Assembly (NCBI GenBank): GCA_947644475.1
Contig: CANRZQ010000167.1
Span: 1 to 6,283, forward strand
Source of the DNA: an uncultured Muribaculaceae bacterium
Lineage (GTDB): Bacteria > Bacteroidota > Bacteroidia > Bacteroidales > Muribaculaceae
Length of the DNA: 6,283 nucleotides
Direction of reading: 5' to 3'
Under the pieces are notes generated by a model. That model ran no database searches. It was not told the origin of the DNA and saw only the letters and a program-made list of their open reading frames with translations. Positions 4,401 to 6,283 of the stretch are shown piece by piece. The translations under genes and the position numbers were made by a program. How positions within the stretch are numbered: position 1 is the first letter of the stretch; every line of letters begins with the position of its first letter.

Positions 4401-6283
4401 ACTTTCGTGATCGACCCCGAAAGCAAAGACGAAGCTGAAAAAACCGACGTACAGTTTGCCGCAACAGCCACCGACTCGTTCATCGCATCCACAGGCGCAG
4501 CCCGAAGCACTATCAGCGAAGGCATGTCGTTCAGCCGTATCATCCTCTATGCCGCTCCCAAAGGCCGCAGCACCGATATGGCCTACACCCTCTGGCTTTG
4601 CGAGCCCGACGAGACCGGCGCCCTCACCTATCCCCAGGGCATCGAAGGCTATCCCGACTTCAACCCCCGCAACCTTTACAGCCTCCCGCAGCTCAAAATC
4701 TGGTGCGGCGACGATGCGCAAAACACCTCCGGCTACATTGGCCGCACACCGGTAAAGAACGAAAGCACCGGACTCTTCACCGAACAACACAACTGGGACA
4801 ACGCAGCCAACTCCGGCTTCTTCGGCCCGGGTATGGCCGCCAACAAGAAGGTAATCAACGCCTCAGGCAACACATACTTCGTATCGTTCCGCCCCGTTAT
4901 CGACAATGACGCCGACGACAAAGGCTCCGCAAAGGTATCTTACGTAACCGACGAATACTTCAACGCCGACGGCTCGTACACCCTCCCCGAAGGCTACCGC
5001 GCCGTGCCCAACCTCTTCTACATCCCGCTTCCCGGCGGTATCACCCTGTCGAAAGACCAGGCCGGCAAGGGTCTCACCCCCGACTTCAACGCTCTCGACT
5101 TCTTCAACCTCCAGGGCGAAAACGGCCTCACAGCCGGTGTGCCCGAAGCAGGCGGCCAGTGGTTCTACAGCAACGCATGGTGGTGTGCCAACCCCAACGT
5201 GCGCTATGAAGGCGACGACGCACGCTACATGCGCTTCAAGCCCGGTACAGAGGGCGACCTCGTGGTGGGCGAACCCATGACTGTCTACGGCATCACCCTC
5301 TTCCGCATCGTCGGCAACCGCTGGAACATGTACTCCAACCGCGAAGGTGACAAGTTCGACGACGGCAACATATACTACCTCTTCTTCGACACCAAGAAAC
5401 CCGAAGGCGACGCTGCCGCAACCGGCATCAACAAGAATCATGCAAACACCTACATCCCCGAACTCTCCTGCCCGATTCTTATCGACCGCATCGCCGGCAC
5501 CGAGATCACTCCCGACCAGTTCGACGATGAAGGTAACCGCGTGAGCAAGCCCGACGCATTCCAGTGGCGCGAAATCTTCTATCACGACTCCCGCTGGAGC
5601 GAAGGCAAGCCCATCGACTTCAACATCCCGATGCACAACAATCCCGAAGCCAAGAAACTTATGTACTACGGCCTTGCTGCCAACGGCGACGCCCAGTATG
5701 TATGCGACTTCCCCAAGAATGGCGGCTACCGCCCCGAGGCCGACGCTCCCTTCCGTGTAATCGACGCTTCCGGCACTCAGATTTGGTATGAGAACGGCGA
5801 AGTGCTCCTCCCTGCAAAATACTCATCTTATTTCAGCGGACGCCGCGAGCACACCCTGTTCAACCTCCTCGACAAGAACAGCCACCTGGAAAAATTCCAG
5901 ACAATGAAAGCCAACGGCTGCGTGGGCTATGACATCAACCCCGTTACCGGCCAGGCAACCACACCCATTGCCGCTACCGCCTCTACCTTCGCCACACGTG
6001 CAACTGCTCCCGACCCCACAACCGGCGCTCTCACCCTGGCCCGTCCCGACGTGGCTTACACACGCCTGATTCTCGCCACCAACCGCGACAACCTCCGCGT
6101 GCTCATGAAAGCATCCGTGCCCGTAATCGAGGCTAACTCCAACATGATTTTCGAGGCCCCCGAGAAAGAAGAAATCGGCGCTGACGAGCAGCCCTCGCCC
6201 ATCACTCCTTACGCCAACGTGAAAGTGACCGTGCCCTACAACAACGAGGACATCGCCGACGGCTCCGACGACCATGGCAACAT
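1353..6283 (+). CDS. Giant exported modular protein, function unknown (3'-truncated, at least 1643 aa)
   Basis: A single reading frame runs from ATG 1353 to the right edge without a stop: 1643 full codons plus two bases. The start is well bounded, because an in-frame TAA lies at 1335-1337 and the N-terminus MKKSLIWMILALIVPFAF is a classic signal peptide. Layout by residue: signal peptide 1-22; beta-rich module 43-128; acidic Pro/Asp linker near 130-143 (GGDTPVDPDPVVD); aromatic Gly-rich segment and possible related module about 145-297; modules A 302-404 and B 424-527; module 557-649; module C 661-770; then from about 784 a long aromatic-rich region with no visible repeats, and a Thr/Ala/Pro linker near 1532-1558. 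There are 15 scattered cysteines and no lipobox. No catalytic motif or known domain was recognised. It is probably a surface or secreted adhesin-like or glycan-binding protein, but that is inference. Any sorting domain, such as a type IX secretion C-terminus, would lie beyond the window. Confidence 0.9.
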   Translation, partial: MKKSLIWMILALIVPFAFVAVAAPWSETSSEKGEGSNDWPSPYTITFNTESDGCVTVTLETDFEINTGSQLWDYTDRNGGMLPITPTFDGKKMTAKTEAYGAGKEIKVCFMLPVADGQLKTKIFTYTVESNGGDTPVDPDPVVDTTWRGNIGGGFWIFSKNGGWIDAKPTHDDNVYTFSVNLNNNVEQEEITALELTITGVSEACKNTFSTAIGNMTETMAKGFALQGSNGTWTGTMTNPAEYVYYNVTNDKTEMKMRVAIPDGCTVVKGFTCVPTFNDAGVIQSVAYTITGESNVAAEPKMTVTFDYANFERTSSTGGNITLNYALEGRSIDGTYIDLWIDITNNHTLVTNGQVTGDGNRLRLNISEATGSFTLAIEGLDNETITTLYPRVRWMAENGSVIVDATSGALVGDVSTAKKIDPETTKLSYSYTDWKVNADKTISATLNYAIEGYDLQGTYIEYFIDNPNLNFSVGNDATVYSKDNHYKIENPAATGSIALTFKPVNGHVPGKEWHKIYWKTASGNLIKDNNNDQVAMPYDAASIESNEKGSEGKDFAGNYKVSFTAMPEDKLAVTFELTGEYEGLNNAIFQTRDENNNVVAPEVIMARQGDSKVYTATIDGITNGSTVAFSIKIEVAGGMCVTRTFYYNVGSGEITTVAPVKTTISATFTDWKATSKTGGDLTFSWKWDGAEDVNPTHIELYFETTENLLITANGQGCYNTPDSKQALRIENSAKEGSMVLAIDNLLNLGNCHVWPKVRLMNGETELAFFGGDTWLDTSAGATEDDLKRMRVINFSFWHGEFYTDMFKHSGEAKSQEAIFEFVEVGPNGKWYYKYEFSEPITITDTNQLYFSERWTTGGSEYTYWTENFQNTGKEATIHPYFDARESDKWIKCSGNIDIQGNSRVRTGVKVKTIWVREDPTNLKQGVNEGNFDHLEVYLSSDGSVDQTLTNYQTPENFDEYYLVVAKGTPIYNLMRGAGAPSDETELRIRFTKHAASEGYYQINLGRKLTLNAQQEFTFVIDPESKDEAEKTDVQFAATATDSFIASTGAARSTISEGMSFSRIILYAAPKGRSTDMAYTLWLCEPDETGALTYPQGIEGYPDFNPRNLYSLPQLKIWCGDDAQNTSGYIGRTPVKNESTGLFTEQHNWDNAANSGFFGPGMAANKKVINASGNTYFVSFRPVIDNDADDKGSAKVSYVTDEYFNADGSYTLPEGYRAVPNLFYIPLPGGITLSKDQAGKGLTPDFNALDFFNLQGENGLTAGVPEAGGQWFYSNAWWCANPNVRYEGDDARYMRFKPGTEGDLVVGEPMTVYGITLFRIVGNRWNMYSNREGDKFDDGNIYYLFFDTKKPEGDAAATGINKNHANTYIPELSCPILIDRIAGTEITPDQFDDEGNRVSKPDAFQWREIFYHDSRWSEGKPIDFNIPMHNNPEAKKLMYYGLAANGDAQYVCDFPKNGGYRPEADAPFRVIDASGTQIWYENGEVLLPAKYSSYFSGRREHTLFNLLDKNSHLEKFQTMKANGCVGYDINPVTGQATTPIAATASTFATRATAPDPTTGALTLARPDVAYTRLILATNRDNLRVLMKASVPVIEANSNMIFEAPEKEEIGADEQPSPITPYANVKVTVPYNNEDIADGSDDHGN
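1479..1736 (+). repeat. Module D1 of the giant protein (residues about 43-128)
   Basis: This is a beta-strand-like module beginning YTITFNTESDG and ending KIFTYTV. Its last 37 residues align without gaps to the last 37 of module D2 (residues 613-649), with ten identities by eye, including T-A, G, V-A-x-G, T and the closing F-x-Y-x-V. The first parts also match in pattern (VTVTLETDFE against LAVTFELTGEYEG; DYTDRNGG against QTRDENNN). The fold is probably Ig-like or carbohydrate-binding-like, which is inference. Confidence 0.6.
1785..2243 (+). repeat. Possible D-type module with Gly/Trp-rich lead-in (residues about 145-297)
   Basis: It starts TWRGNIGGGFWIFSKNGGW, then a strand-rich segment from VYTFSVNL, and ends IQSVAYTITG, which is like the YTV endings of the two better D modules. 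It is longer than those (about 120-150 residues against about 90) and similarity is limited to strand pattern, so membership of the same family is tentative. Confidence 0.35.
2256..2564 (+). repeat. Module A of the giant protein (residues about 302-404)
   Basis: This is the first of three related modules of about 100 residues. It shares with module B the core LNYAxEG, then GTYI, then ID (LNYALEGRSIDGTYIDLWID against LNYAIEGYDLQGTYIEYFID), at the same spacing. All three copies then have a Gly/Asn-rich turn, an acidic or amide stretch ending in Gly-Ser (EATGS, PAATGS, SAKEGS), a strand, and a Trp/Tyr-bearing last strand (YPRVRWMAENG). Synonymous differences between A and B are many, so the duplication is old. 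Confidence 0.8.
2622..2933 (+). repeat. Module B of the giant protein (residues about 424-527)
   Basis: This is the second copy of the A/B/C module. It opens TTKLSYSYTDWKV, matching module C (TTISATFTDWKAT) in the TDWK motif and module A in the LNYAxEG...GTYI core, so B links the other two. It ends HKIYWKTASGNLI, parallel to YPRVRWMAENGSVI in A and VWPKVRLMNGETEL in C. Confidence 0.8.
3021..3299 (+). repeat. Module D2 of the giant protein (residues about 557-649)
   Basis: This is the second clear D-type module, placed between B and C. It starts GNYKVSFTAMPEDKLAVTFE and ends CVTRTFYYNV. The C-terminal 37 residues match D1 gaplessly as described there. The intermixed order D, (D), A, B, D, C suggests shuffling or block duplication of a mixed unit rather than simple tandem growth. 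Confidence 0.6.
3333..3662 (+). repeat. Module C of the giant protein (residues about 661-770)
   Basis: This is the third and most diverged copy of the A/B/C module. TFTDWKATSKTGGDLTF opens it, with TDWK shared with B and a TGG turn shared with A (SSTGGNITL). IELYFET corresponds to IDLWIDI and IEYFIDN. It ends WPKVRLMNGETELAFFG. It is the last recognisable repeat before the non-repetitive region. Confidence 0.75.
3702..6281 (+). other. Unassigned aromatic-rich C-terminal region of the giant protein (residues 784-1643+)
   Basis: From DDLKRMRVINFSFWHGEF onward the repeats stop. The sequence is rich in Trp, Tyr, Phe, Asn and Gly (for example GGQWFYSNAWWCANPN), with many short Asp/Glu turns and several isolated Cys. 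I see no protease, glycosidase or calcium-binding signature. A Thr/Ala/Pro-rich low-complexity stretch at about 1532-1558 (nt 5946-6026) probably separates two domains. Beta-sandwich structure is likely from the alternation of hydrophobic residues, but no family name can be supported. Confidence 0.6.

Noticed and set aside
3240..4790. 516-codon minus-strand open frame
   Set aside because: It is antisense and in register with a plus-strand frame that has a signal peptide, internal homologous modules and normal codon use. Its product is a monotonous Val/Gly/Phe/Ala-rich sequence without motifs.
4863..5636. 257-codon minus-strand open frame
   Set aside because: Same in-register antisense shadow of the giant gene; composition is Val/Gly/Ala-rich and there is no recognisable domain.
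5823..6275. 150-codon minus-strand open frame
   Set aside because: Antisense shadow of the giant gene with the same register and composition.

Overview
The window looks like chromosome of a gut-type Bacteroidota, most likely Bacteroidales and perhaps Muribaculaceae-like. Three things suggest this. There is a TAnnTTTG-type promoter element upstream of the second gene. There is no strong Shine-Dalgarno sequence before its start. The gene pair (an AlgI-type MBOAT acyltransferase and a very large signal-peptide-bearing beta-rich protein) fits that group. The genus assignment is inference; no marker gene is present.

Layout. (1) Positions 2-775, plus strand: the C-terminal 257 codons of a membrane-bound O-acyltransferase, cut by the left edge. 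(2) Positions 776-1352: 577 bases without a credible gene, but highly structured. They hold a hairpin motif at 821-840, a long gapless dyad with 53-base arms (863-915 and 973-1025) built from about 11-base GAACCAT-type units, and a REP-like double hairpin inside an outer inverted repeat (1046-1103). Next come three AAATTTT tracts 10 and 12 bases apart (1174-1202), a candidate promoter (-7 element 1225-1232) and an AT-rich leader of about 110 bases. (3) Positions 1353-6283, plus strand: one uninterrupted reading frame of at least 1643 codons that starts with a clear signal peptide and runs off the right edge with no stop codon. This giant exported protein fills 78% of the window and is its main content.

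The giant protein has a repeated modular front half. Two or three copies of one beta-rich module type (residues about 43-128, 557-649 and possibly 145-297) are mixed with three copies of a second type (about 302-404, 424-527 and 661-770). After residue about 784 comes an aromatic-rich region of more than 850 residues that I cannot assign to a family, including a Thr/Ala/Pro-rich linker near 1532-1558. Codon usage drifts from AT-ending near the N-terminus to GC-ending in the later part.

The two genes are probably separate transcription units, because repeats and a promoter lie between them. I see no direct functional link. The acyltransferase likely modifies an exported polysaccharide and the giant protein is probably at the cell surface or secreted, so both concern the envelope, but this is inference. 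The other long open frames, including a 516-codon one on the minus strand, are shadows of these two genes.
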